A DNA stretch of 21,913 nt from Planctomycetota bacterium (GTDB taxonomy: Bacteria; Planctomycetota; Brocadiia; JAJRTI01): NCBI GenBank assembly GCA_024278415.1, contig JAJRTI010000095.1:1-21913 (forward strand), written 5' to 3'. Both the position numbers and the translations under genes were made by a program. The notes below the pieces were generated by a model. That model was given only the letters and a program-made list of their open reading frames with translations, did not search any database and was not told the origin of the DNA. Every line of letters begins with the position of its first letter. Position 1 is the stretch's first letter. Shown piece after piece: positions 1-7,181 of this stretch.

Positions 1-30
1 GGAAGGGGGTGAGGCACCGCGCTCAACCGA

Positions 31-97
31 CCCAGGGTAGCGAGCTTCGCTCGCAACCCTGGGCTGGAGGACGGAATCCCGTTGGGATTCCTGGTCC
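31..97. repeat. Paired palindromic (REP-like) element, left end
   Basis: There are two adjacent hairpins. In the first, CCCAGGGTAGCGAGC (31-45) pairs with 49-63 around a TTC loop, 15 pairs with one mismatch. In the second, GGAATCCC (73-80) pairs with GGGATTCC (84-91) around a GTT loop, and outer GGAC/GTCC arms pair across a two-base bulge. The element lies 3' of the dCMP deaminase stop, so it could cap that transcript, but there is no T tract and it is not a typical intrinsic terminator. An element of similar architecture lies at 21471-21525. Paired hairpins of this look are, from memory, common between genes in PVC-type genomes. Confidence 0.7.
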
Positions 98-145
98 CCG
101 GCGCCCGCCGCAGCCATCCTTGAAATGTGGGTAAAGAGCAGCCCG

Positions 146-616
146 TCAGCCCCCACGCTCCAGGCAGCCCACCTTTGTGCCCGCCTCGGCCAACATCTCC
201 TTGGCCAGGTCGTCCGGGTAGTCGCCGTCCGTCACGACGCGTACGATGCCGCAGTTGATGAGCATCTTGGCGCAGAGGCTGCACGGGTAAGACGTGGAGT
301 AGATGGTGGCGCCTTGCGCGCTGACGCCGTACTGCGCGCACTGCACGAGCACGTTCATCTCCGCGTGGAGGCCGCGGCACAACTCGTGGCGCTGGCCGGA
401 CGGCACTTGGTGCTGCGCGCGCAGGCACCCGCGGCTGGCGCAGTGCTCGATGCCCTTGGGCACGCCGTTGTAGCCGGTCGCGAGGATGCGCTTGTCGAGC
501 ACGAGCACCGCGCCCACGTGGCGGCGCAGGCACGTGCTGCGCCCGGCCACCTGGTGCGTGATGGTCATGAAGTAGTCGTCCCACGAGGGGCGTTCGTCTT
601 GGGGAGTGTCGGGCAT
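146..616 (-). CDS. dCMP deaminase (deoxycytidylate deaminase, ComEB-like)
   Basis: A 156-residue cytidine/deoxycytidylate deaminase, the usual size for the family. It should convert dCMP to dUMP in the cytoplasm, feeding thymidylate synthesis. The zinc-site signature is complete: HAEMN (His84, catalytic Glu86) and PCSLC (Cys112, Cys115). The N-terminal stretch with WDDYFMTI and a [13 protein letters not shown] core is typical of dCMP deaminases, and the extra Cys/His residues around 58-64 fit the group that binds a second metal or nucleotide effector. The ATG at 616 is the natural start, although no clear Shine-Dalgarno precedes it. It lies 41 bases after mnmE on the same strand and is probably the last gene of the metallophosphoesterase-yidC-mnmE operon. 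Assignment to the family is firm; preference for dCMP over other cytidines is inferred from length and motif spacing. Confidence 0.93.
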   Translation of the reverse strand: MPDTPQDERPSWDDYFMTITHQVAGRSTCLRRHVGAVLVLDKRILATGYNGVPKGIEHCASRGCLRAQHQVPSGQRHELCRGLHAEMNVLVQCAQYGVSAQGATIYSTSYPCSLCAKMLINCGIVRVVTDGDYPDDLAKEMLAEAGTKVGCLERGG

Positions 617-657
617 GAGGGGAGAATGGGTGAGGGTTAATGGTTCATGCGGAAGGG

Positions 658-2046
658 CTACTTGCCGATGCAGAATTGGGAGAAGACTTGGTCGAGGATC
701 TCCTCGGGCGTGTCCATGGACAGGCCAAGGATGGCGCCGAGTTCCGCAGACGCGTCCCCCAACTCGATTGCCGCCAGCTCGCGGCCGCGGCCCTCGGCGA
801 CAATGCGCCGCGCAGCCTGCAAACGCTCGCGTGCGCGTTCGAGCGCGTGGCGGTGGCGCGCGTTCGAAATGGCGAGCGACGCGGAAAGGTCGACTTGCGC
901 GGACGTGATCGTCCGGACGAGCGCGTGCCGCAGTTCGCCGATACCTTCGCCGGTCTCGCAGGAAACGGCCACGGCCGGCGCGCCCAGCCGCGCCGCGGCG
1001 GCTTCGGGCTCGACCGCGGCCGGGAGGTCGCTCTTGTTGAGCACGAGCAGTGGCGAGGCCGCGCGGATAGCCTGATGAATCTCCGCGTCGGCGTCAAGCA
1101 GGCCGGCGCTGCGGTCGATGACCAGCAGCACGATCTGCGCACGCGCGGCCGCATCCCGCCCCTGGTCGACCGCGCGCTGCGTCACTCCATCGGCGTAGTC
1201 GGCCAGGCCGGGCGTGTCGGTCAGGCTGAAGCGAATGCCGTCGATCTCGACGAGGTCGTCGAGGAGGTCGCGGGTCGTGCCGGACACGTGGCTCACGATG
1301 GCGCGCGTGTGGCCCAGCAGCCGGTTCATGAGGCTCGACTTGCCCACGTTGGGCCGGCCGCAGATGGCGACGCTGGCCGCGTCGCGATGGATCGGCGCGG
1401 AGCGCTCCTGCGAGAGCATCGCGTCGACAGCGGCGAGGCTGCTGCTGATGGCGTCGAGCAGGGCGTCGTCCGCGACGAGCGGGATGTCTTGGTCCGAGAA
1501 GTCGAGATCGGCTTCGATCTCGGCGAGCGTGCGGATGGCCGCATCGCGCACCTCGGCCACGCGCTGGCCAAAAGCGCCCCGAAGCTGCTGCACCGCGAGG
1601 CGCAGCTCTGCTTGCGTGTTGGATTGGATCGCCGCGGCGACGGCCTCCGCCTGCGTCAGGTCAATGCGGCCATGCACGAACGCGCGCAGGGTGAACTCGC
1701 CGGGCTCTGCGAGCCGAGCGCCTTGTGCAACGAGTGCGTCGAGCGTGGCCTCCAGCACGCACGGGTTGCCGGGCACGTGCAGTTCGACCACGTTCTCGCG
1801 CGTGTACGAGTGGGGGCCGCGCATGAGGTAGAGCGTAGCGGGCGCGCGCGCGGAGAAGCTTGGGAGGTGGACGGCGCCCTCGACGGCCCGGTAGGTTGGC
1901 AGCCCCTCGATGCCGGCGCCCGATCCGGGAGCGAAGACGCGGGCGGTGATGCGGACGGCGTCGGCCCCACTGAGGCGGACAATGCCCCGCATGCCCGCGC
2001 CTGCCGGCGTGGAGACCGCGCAGATGGTGGAGTCGGCAGTGGACAT
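658..2046 (-). CDS. mnmE: tRNA modification GTPase MnmE (TrmE)
   Basis: A 462-residue protein, the normal length for MnmE, which works with MnmG to install the carboxymethylaminomethyl group on wobble U34 of certain tRNAs. The N-terminal folate-binding domain starts with [22 protein letters not shown]. The inserted GTPase domain shows G1 GRPNVGKSS (about residues 230-238), G2 SGTTRD (255-260), G3 DTPG (277-280) and G4 NKSD (337-340). The helical domain ends in the diagnostic FCIGK, with the catalytic cysteine. An in-frame TTG at 2085 would add 13 residues; I prefer the ATG at 2046 because family homology begins right there, although neither has a good Shine-Dalgarno. It lies 104 bases after yidC, the common yidC-mnmE neighbourhood. 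Its partner MnmG is not in the window. Confidence 0.96.
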   Translation of the reverse strand: MSTADSTICAVSTPAGAGMRGIVRLSGADAVRITARVFAPGSGAGIEGLPTYRAVEGAVHLPSFSARAPATLYLMRGPHSYTRENVVELHVPGNPCVLEATLDALVAQGARLAEPGEFTLRAFVHGRIDLTQAEAVAAAIQSNTQAELRLAVQQLRGAFGQRVAEVRDAAIRTLAEIEADLDFSDQDIPLVADDALLDAISSSLAAVDAMLSQERSAPIHRDAASVAICGRPNVGKSSLMNRLLGHTRAIVSHVSGTTRDLLDDLVEIDGIRFSLTDTPGLADYADGVTQRAVDQGRDAAARAQIVLLVIDRSAGLLDADAEIHQAIRAASPLLVLNKSDLPAAVEPEAAAARLGAPAVAVSCETGEGIGELRHALVRTITSAQVDLSASLAISNARHRHALERARERLQAARRIVAEGRGRELAAIELGDASAELGAILGLSMDTPEEILDQVFSQFCIGK

Positions 2047-2150
2047 TGGGGGCCGTGCGCCAAGGCGGTTGATGGTGACCCGCAACTCGTTGCCCGTAGT
2101 CAGTATTCAGTGGCCCGCTGCTGACCACAGCCCGCTGCCCGCTGCCCCCA

Positions 2151-4040
2151 TCACCCCAGCTTGTTGAGTTGCGCCTTGATGATCTTCTGTTCGACGATGC
2201 CGAGCAGCGTGCTGGTGAACCAGTAGAGGGTCAGGCCCGACGGCATGTTGTAGCAGATGAAGCCGAAGAAGAACGGCATGAAGTACATCATCATCTTCTG
2301 TTGTTGCGCCTGGTTGGGGTCCGCGGGCCTGGGCATCATCCGCTGCTGGATGAACATGGTGAGGCACATGACGATGGGCAGCACGTTCAGGTTTGTGCCG
2401 AGCAACGGGATGGGGAAGGGCAGCTTCATCAGGGTGTCTGGTTGCGACAGGTCGTTGATCCATAGCACGAACGGCGTCTGCCGCAATTCGATCGCCAAGT
2501 CGAGTGCGCGAAAAAGTGCGAAGAACACCGGGATCTGGAAGAACATGGGCAAGCACCCGCTCATGGGGTTGGCGCCGTGCTCCCGGAACAGCTTCATCTG
2601 CTCTTCGCTCTGTTTGCGCTTGTTGTTCTTGTACTTTTCCTTCAGCTCGTTGATCTTCGGCTGAAGCTTCTGCATCTTGTGCATCGATATCTGGCTCTTG
2701 CGCGAGAGCGGATGCAGGCACAGGCGCACGCAGAACGTGAGCAGGATGATCGCGACGCCGTAGTTGGGGATGATCGCGTAGATGCCCTTGAGGAGCGCGA
2801 GCAGAATCTTGCTGATGCCCGAGAACCAGCCGTAGGACGGCAGATTGGTCAGGCCGGGGTAGAGAGCCAGCACGGACTGCTTCTTGGGGCCGGCGAAGAA
2901 GACGAACTGCTGCGAGGCCCGCTCGCCAGCCTGGAGCATGGGCATGGCCATGCGGAGCGCGGCGGCGACGTTTTCGCTGTTGCGCTGCGCGGACCTGTCG
3001 TGTTTCGCTTGAAGTTCGGCGAAAAGACTCTCGTCCTTGAAACCCCATAGGATGGCTTGGGCTGCGTTCGGCACCGCGTATTTGTCCGGCATGAGCACCG
3101 CCGCGAAGTACTTGTCCTGCACGCCGGCCCATGCGATGTCCCAACTCTCGCACTTGGCGATAGGGATCGGCTCTCCCTTGGCCAGCTTGCGCACGCTCAT
3201 GCGCGCGACCTCGATGTTGGCTTCGCTCTTCAGCTTGCCGGCCACGGCCTCCAGGCGCGGGCGCTTCTTGTCTTGGAGGACAATGCCCGTGCCGGCGGAG
3301 AGGGTGTACGTGGGTGTGATGTTGTGCTTGGACAGATTGGCCACGTCGATCCGCACGCCCATGTGGTACTTGTCGTCGACGAAGGTCACCGTCTTCGTGA
3401 CCGCGACGGACTCGCCGGTCTGCTCGTCGAGCGTGATGCGCGTGGTGAACTGGATCTGCTTGCCGTCCGGGCTCAACGTCGTCTTGAAGGTCCGGGATTG
3501 CAGGCCGTAATTCGCGCCCAAGTCGCCCAGCGCCAAGGAGTGCATGTCCAACGCGAGGCGGGATCGCTGGACCGGCGAGGCGGGCTTGGGCTCGGCTCCG
3601 ATCCGCATGGGCACGAGCAAGCGCAACCGATCGTCGCGGTCCCCTGCCCTGCTGTCGCCGCGCATCTTCTTGTATTCCTTGAGCACCAGGCTCTTGAGTG
3701 CGGCCCCGCGGTTGGTCCATGTTGCGCGGTAGAGCTTGGTCTCGACGACGAATTCCTTTTCTGGCACCTCCGGTGTTTGGGGGGTGAGCTTCGACGGCGC
3801 GGGCAGGGCGCCTGCCCCATGTGCGGCGGGCTGGGGCAGCGCGGGCTTGAGGGCCGGCCGCGGGGCCGCGGTGGCCGTGGCGGCCGGCTGGGGTGCGGCG
3901 GTGGTCGTCGCGGCCGCGCTGTCTCCCTGGCCGCGCATGCGCCTGGCCGACTCGGGCGAGATCAGGGGCATGATGAACTTGAAGTACAGCAGGAGCGCGG
4001 CGGCGCTAACGGCAATGGTCAGGAGCCCTCGTTTGTCCAT
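2151..4040 (-). CDS. yidC: Membrane protein insertase YidC
   Basis: A 629-residue YidC/Oxa1 insertase of the Gram-negative type, which inserts and folds inner-membrane proteins with or without SecYEG. Order: N-terminal membrane anchor (about residues 5-27), a long Ala/Pro-rich linker (about 40-92), a large periplasmic beta domain that opens with EFVVETKLYRATWTNRGA, then the conserved membrane core in the last 230 residues. The core holds the hydrophilic-groove arginine in the segment FCVRLCLHPLSRKSQ, the coiled cytoplasmic loop KINELKEKYKNNKRKQ, and the closing PSGLTLYWFTSTLLGI. The presence of the periplasmic domain implies a two-membrane envelope. The ATG at 4040 follows the metallophosphoesterase stop by only 13 bases, so the two are almost certainly cotranscribed. 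The low-complexity linker is longer than in enteric YidC but is otherwise unremarkable. Confidence 0.96.
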   Translation of the reverse strand: MDKRGLLTIAVSAAALLLYFKFIMPLISPESARRMRGQGDSAAATTTAAPQPAATATAAPRPALKPALPQPAAHGAGALPAPSKLTPQTPEVPEKEFVVETKLYRATWTNRGAALKSLVLKEYKKMRGDSRAGDRDDRLRLLVPMRIGAEPKPASPVQRSRLALDMHSLALGDLGANYGLQSRTFKTTLSPDGKQIQFTTRITLDEQTGESVAVTKTVTFVDDKYHMGVRIDVANLSKHNITPTYTLSAGTGIVLQDKKRPRLEAVAGKLKSEANIEVARMSVRKLAKGEPIPIAKCESWDIAWAGVQDKYFAAVLMPDKYAVPNAAQAILWGFKDESLFAELQAKHDRSAQRNSENVAAALRMAMPMLQAGERASQQFVFFAGPKKQSVLALYPGLTNLPSYGWFSGISKILLALLKGIYAIIPNYGVAIILLTFCVRLCLHPLSRKSQISMHKMQKLQPKINELKEKYKNNKRKQSEEQMKLFREHGANPMSGCLPMFFQIPVFFALFRALDLAIELRQTPFVLWINDLSQPDTLMKLPFPIPLLGTNLNVLPIVMCLTMFIQQRMMPRPADPNQAQQQKMMMYFMPFFFGFICYNMPSGLTLYWFTSTLLGIVEQKIIKAQLNKLG

Positions 4041-4053
4041 GAAAAACGCTCGC

Positions 4054-4806
4054 TTACTTTCCCTCTACGAGGCGGTCCCCGAGGAAGCTATCGAGTTCGG
4101 GAACCCTCTTGATCTTCTGCACCGTCTTGGCGAAGGGGTAGTGCAGCTTGCGCCAGATCACGGTCGTGTCGTCGAGGATGAGGTAACACGCCCTGGGGTC
4201 GCCGTCCCGGGGTTGCCCCACGGACCCCACGTTGACGATCGTCTTTTTGTCGGTGAGCTGGTACTGGAGGCCCAGTTCTTCAGGCGTCTTGTAATCCATG
4301 TCATTCGTAAACACACCGGGCACGTGCGTGTGGCCGACGAAACAGAGCCACTTGATCTTCTCGAAGATAGCTTCCAGCTTCTTGGGCCGGTAGATATCGC
4401 GAGGGTAGATGTATTCGCTGACCGGGTCACGCGGGCTGCCGTGGACGTACATCACGTCGCCGGCCTCGAAGGTGAGTTCCAGGTCGCCGATTAGGTCCCA
4501 ACGCCTCGCGTTGTCCTCGCGGTCTTCGGCGAGCATGGACAGTTGGTCGCGCGTCCAGTCGACGGCGGATCGGGCCTTGGGGTTAAAGTTCTGGGCCTCA
4601 AACTCGTCGCAGAGCGCGTGTTCGTGGTTGCCCCTAAGGATGGCGTTGAAGCTGCTTGCCATGTCCACGGCCTCTTTGGGATTAGGGCCGTAGCCGATGA
4701 TGTCGCCCAAGCAGACGATCTCGTCGATGTTCTGGCGCTTGATGTCTTCCAGCACCACAGCGAAAGCTTCGATGTTGGCGTGGATGTCTGAAACAATCGC
4801 TTGCAA
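4054..4806 (-). CDS. Calcineurin-like metallophosphoesterase (YfcE/MJ0936 type), TTG start
   Basis: A 250-residue cytoplasmic phosphoesterase of the small YfcE/MJ0936 class. The dinuclear metal motifs are all present: SDIHAN (Asp7, His9), GDIIGYGPNP (Asp35), GNHEHA (Asn60, His61), YVHGSPR, and GHTHVPG near residue 160. These make hydrolysis of a phosphomono- or diester likely; the natural substrate cannot be told from sequence. The reading frame is open to 5100, but homology begins at QAIVSDIHAN and there is no ATG nearby. A TTG at 4806 has GAGG about 7 bases upstream and gives the usual family N-terminus, so I chose it. It is the first gene of a likely operon with yidC (13-base gap), mnmE and the dCMP deaminase, and a plausible promoter lies at 4920-4948. 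Family certain, start probable. Confidence 0.88.
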   Translation of the reverse strand: MQAIVSDIHANIEAFAVVLEDIKRQNIDEIVCLGDIIGYGPNPKEAVDMASSFNAILRGNHEHALCDEFEAQNFNPKARSAVDWTRDQLSMLAEDREDNARRWDLIGDLELTFEAGDVMYVHGSPRDPVSEYIYPRDIYRPKKLEAIFEKIKWLCFVGHTHVPGVFTNDMDYKTPEELGLQYQLTDKKTIVNVGSVGQPRDGDPRACYLILDDTTVIWRKLHYPFAKTVQKIKRVPELDSFLGDRLVEGK

Positions 4807-5195
4807 CGCGCTGCCTCGTTTGCCGCGGCGTCCCTGCCGTTCGGCGCCACGCGGGCCAGCCCGCCCGCGCACACACACGGGCGACCACAAGGCCTTCCGA
4901 CGTAGGTAGAGAAAAAGACATGCTACCAGATGCGCTTTGGCATTGCAATCAAAAGTGCCGCTGCCCGCCAGTGAGACAGACACGGCGCGCGCGTGCCAAG
5001 CCTCCGCACCGCGGTTGCTGCCCGCAAAGACGACAAGGCGGGCCAGAGTTGTGAACGCCGCGCAGTCGTGCAAAAGCCTGCTCCCACCGACGCCTATCAA
5101 TGACCCACGCGTAACACCGTGGGCTCGCCCCGGTGGAGCGGTGATTGCCGACTACGGGCGCAAGTGGCAGTCTCTTCAACTCAACTCCGCACGCT
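4807..5195. other. Intergenic region between fucosidase and metallophosphoesterase genes
   Basis: A 389-base stretch without a gene I can support. Reading frames continue through it, but their translations resemble no family and are rich in Arg/Ala/Pro shadows. It contains the promoter candidate at 4920-4948 and a small hairpin at 5104-5123 (CCCACG pairing with CGTGGG, 8-base loop). The hairpin lies about 75 bases beyond the fucosidase stop. It has no T tract, so it is at best a weak transcript end and more likely another dispersed palindrome. Confidence 0.6.
4920..4948 (-). promoter_or_regulatory. Candidate sigma70 promoter for the metallophosphoesterase-yidC-mnmE operon
   Basis: On the minus strand TTGCAA (4948-4943) is followed after exactly 17 bases by TAGCAT (4925-4920). 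Each hexamer matches the sigma70 consensus at 4 of 6 positions. Transcription would start near 4913, leaving a leader of about 105 bases before the TTG start at 4806. It is the best-spaced hexamer pair I noticed in the 4807-5195 gap. Confidence 0.42.
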
Positions 5196-6884
5196 CTACC
5201 TGTTCGCGCCATAGAATTGCACCTCCCAGATCGTCGGCACGTCCGTAGCTTCGAGCACGTTCAGGCGCACGTGCTGCGCGGTGATGGGCTTGAAGCGCAA
5301 GCGGAAGTCGCCAAGCTTCGCGCCTTCGTGGAAGGGAATCCACTTCTCGCCCTCAAGATACTCCAGACGGAACTTGATGATGCGGTTCCAGGGGGATTCG
5401 AAGATCATGACGCGATCGAGGGTCGTGGGCTTGCCGAGGTCGACCGCGAGCCAGCCGCTGCGCGAGCCGCTCTTGCCGCCCCAACGCGTGCTGCGGTCGC
5501 CATCGAACGCCATCGCCGCGCGGTATTTCTTGCTCCATTCGCTCGACGCGGAGCAAGGCTTGCGCGCGGACACGCACTTGGGGTTGGGCGTGGCGACCGG
5601 TTTGATGTCCATCGCGGAGCTGTCGAGTTCGAGCACGATGATCGTGTCGATGGGATCGCGATGCTCCTTGGCGAGGCGGAGCGAGAGCGTCTCGTCTGTC
5701 TGCACCAACTCGACCTCGCCACCGGTGAGCGCGGTGCAGCGGCGCACGCGCATGCCCAGCGCAGGCAGCGTGAGCGTCTCGCCGGGCCACGTGAGCAGGT
5801 GCAGGAAGACCTTGTTGCCCTTGCGCGTGGACACGCCCCACCAGTCGCTGGGCTTGTACGGTCCGCCGGTCGTGGCGTAGATGCTCTCGCCGTACTTGGC
5901 GAGCCACGCGCCCATTTCGCGGTACCGTTGGGCCTGTGCAGGGTTGATGCGGCCGTCGGGCATGGGGCCGGTGTCGAGCGCGAGGTTGCCGCCTCCCCCG
6001 GCGCAGCGAACGAGCAGTTGCAGGCACTCCTTGAGCGACTTGACGCGCGTGCCGGGCCGCCAGGACCATCCGCCGGCCATGGTGATGCAACTCTCCCACG
6101 GCCGCTCGATGTCGAACCGGCCCACCTTCTGCTCCGGCGTGTAGAAGTCGCCAGGCAGCCCCGCGCGGTTGTTGATGAGCGCGTGGGGCTGGAGCGTGCG
6201 GATCATCTTGAACAGCCCCTCGCTGTCCCAGTCCTTCGCCTTGCCGCCGAGCCCGTCGAACCAGATCCCGTCGATCTTGCCGTAGTTCGTGCACAGCTCT
6301 CGGATCTGGCCGTGGAGATACTCGATGTATTTCGCGTGCCGTTTGGTGCGGTAGTCCGGGTGATGCCAATCGGGCGGCGAATAGTACCAGAAGATCTTGA
6401 TGCCCGCGTCCTGGCACGCCTGGGCCAGCTCGCCAGTCACGTCGCGCTTGAACGGTGTGTGCTCGATCGAATAGCCGGTGTACTTCGTGTGAAACATGCA
6501 GAAGCCGTCGTGGTGCTTGGTGAGGAAGATCATGTACTTGGCGCCCGAAGCCTGGATGATGTCCACCCATTCCTTCGCGTCGAACTTCGTCGGGTTGAAG
6601 CGCTTGTACAGGTTGTCGTATTCCTCCATGGGCACGCCGCTCTTGGCGAACCGGCTGCGATGCCCCGGCCGCGGGCCTTTGCGGCTCCAGCCGATCTCCG
6701 TGCCCTTGATGCTCACCGGGCCCCAACAGATGAACACGCCGAACTTCGCGTCGCGCCACTCCTGGAGCGCGACAGGGTCGGGCTTGAGGTACCACTTGGT
6801 TTCTTGCGGCGCCGCGTGAGCCAGGGCGGGAGCCGCCGCGACGAGGACAATGATGAGCCGGAAGGGACGCGGTATCATGGGCAT
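5196..6884 (-). CDS. Secreted GH29 alpha-L-fucosidase with C-terminal discoidin/CBM32 domain
   Basis: A 562-residue exported enzyme expected to remove terminal alpha-L-fucose from glycans. A signal peptide spans about residues 1-24 (LIIVLVAAAPALAHA-A). The GH29 barrel follows: KFGVFICWGPVS near the front, KHHDGFCMFHT (His124-125), IDGIWFDG with Asp210 at the position of the catalytic nucleophile, INNRAG, and RPWESC with Glu264 as a possible but unproven acid/base. GNLALDTGPMPDG closes the barrel. Residues about 436-562 form an F5/8 type C domain (ASSEW..AMAFDGDRSTRWG, then a C-terminal VQFYG), which probably binds sugar. The frame is open to 6965, but the ATG at 6884 has GAGGAG 8 bases upstream and starts a proper signal peptide, so I chose it. 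It stands alone, with its own promoter candidate and a long leader hairpin. Confidence 0.93.
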   Translation of the reverse strand: MPMIPRPFRLIIVLVAAAPALAHAAPQETKWYLKPDPVALQEWRDAKFGVFICWGPVSIKGTEIGWSRKGPRPGHRSRFAKSGVPMEEYDNLYKRFNPTKFDAKEWVDIIQASGAKYMIFLTKHHDGFCMFHTKYTGYSIEHTPFKRDVTGELAQACQDAGIKIFWYYSPPDWHHPDYRTKRHAKYIEYLHGQIRELCTNYGKIDGIWFDGLGGKAKDWDSEGLFKMIRTLQPHALINNRAGLPGDFYTPEQKVGRFDIERPWESCITMAGGWSWRPGTRVKSLKECLQLLVRCAGGGGNLALDTGPMPDGRINPAQAQRYREMGAWLAKYGESIYATTGGPYKPSDWWGVSTRKGNKVFLHLLTWPGETLTLPALGMRVRRCTALTGGEVELVQTDETLSLRLAKEHRDPIDTIIVLELDSSAMDIKPVATPNPKCVSARKPCSASSEWSKKYRAAMAFDGDRSTRWGGKSGSRSGWLAVDLGKPTTLDRVMIFESPWNRIIKFRLEYLEGEKWIPFHEGAKLGDFRLRFKPITAQHVRLNVLEATDVPTIWEVQFYGANR

Positions 6885-6920
6885 GGGATCGTCTCCTCGT
6901 GGTCGTGGCGTCTCGCCTGG

Positions 6921-6972
6921 GGACACGATGCGATCCGTCCGCCGGTCGGCGGACGGCTTCCGCATCGCGTCC
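6921..6972 (-). promoter_or_regulatory. Long imperfect hairpin in the predicted 5' leader of the fucosidase mRNA
   Basis: CCGTCCGCCG (6935-6944) pairs with CGGCGGACGG (6947-6956). CGATGCG (6926-6932) pairs with CGCATCG (6961-6967) across a small internal loop. GGAC (6921-6924) pairs with GTCC (6969-6972) across one mismatch. That makes about 21 pairs in 52 bases. It sits between the promoter candidate (6986-7014) and the ribosome site (6893-6898), so it would be the first structure in the transcript. It could be a stabilising 5' stem-loop, an attenuator, or simply another dispersed palindrome. Confidence 0.6.
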
Positions 6973-6985
6973 CCGAGTGCAGCTC

Positions 6986-7014
6986 ATTATCGACGCATGC
7001 CGCGCTGGACGCAA
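6986..7014 (-). promoter_or_regulatory. Candidate sigma70 promoter of the fucosidase gene
   Basis: On the minus strand TTGCGT (7014-7009) is followed after 17 bases by GATAAT (6991-6986), a 5-of-6 match to the -10 consensus. Transcription would begin near 6979, about 95 bases before the fucosidase ATG. GATAAT is rare in such GC-rich DNA, which adds some weight. Confidence 0.45.
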
Positions 7015-7102
7015 GCCGCGCCGGAGCGAGCAGCAGGCACTGAGAATGCGAGCCCAGGAGTTTCCCCGTGAGCTTTTCTGATCCGAGCGGCAGACGCGGC
7101 TG

Positions 7103-7128
7103 GCTTGTAGTAGGACCATTTATGGCCC
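7103..7128 (+). repeat. Dispersed palindrome with GCTTGTAGTAGG tail, copy 1
   Basis: GCTTGTAGTAGG (7103-7114) runs into an imperfect palindrome, GGACCAT-TT-ATGGCCC (7113-7128). The same 12 bases occur on the minus strand at 8958-8947, again beside a palindrome, and a diverged copy lies at 13392-13417. The two exact copies flank the DUF3352-like gene in inverted orientation. The sequence to the right (7131-7170) adds further short stems, TCAGC/GCTGA and the terminator-like one. Confidence 0.5.
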
Positions 7129-7140
7129 GTCAGCAACGCT

Positions 7141-7164
7141 GAGAAAACGGGCGATAAATCGCCC
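7141..7164 (-). terminator. Probable intrinsic terminator of the DUF3352-like gene
   Basis: On the minus strand GGGCGA-TTTA-TCGCCC (7164-7149) is followed at once by GTTTTCTC (7148-7141). It starts 18 bases after the stop codon at 7182. A stem of six pairs and a four-T tail make it a moderate terminator, and it would insulate the fucosidase gene from upstream transcription. Confidence 0.5.
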
Positions 7165-7181
7165 TATAAACGGCCCGCGGC

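Noticed and set aside
31..97. A CRISPR array or intrinsic terminator at the left end
   Set aside because: Only two hairpins are present, without spacers or repeated units, and no T tract follows on either strand.
640..2124. A 494-codon open frame on the plus strand
   Set aside because: It is antisense to mnmE, whose GTPase motifs and FCIGK terminus are unmistakable.
4054..5100. A longer 348-residue version of the metallophosphoesterase
   Set aside because: The extra N-terminal sequence resembles nothing, and the family homology starts at the TTG at 4806, which has a ribosome site.
5104..5123. Terminator after the fucosidase gene
   Set aside because: The six-pair stem has no T run, so it is mentioned only as a palindrome in the gap.
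6885..6965. N-terminal extension of the fucosidase to an upstream ATG
   Set aside because: It would bury the signal peptide behind 27 charged residues encoded by the leader hairpin; the ATG at 6884 has a strong ribosome site.
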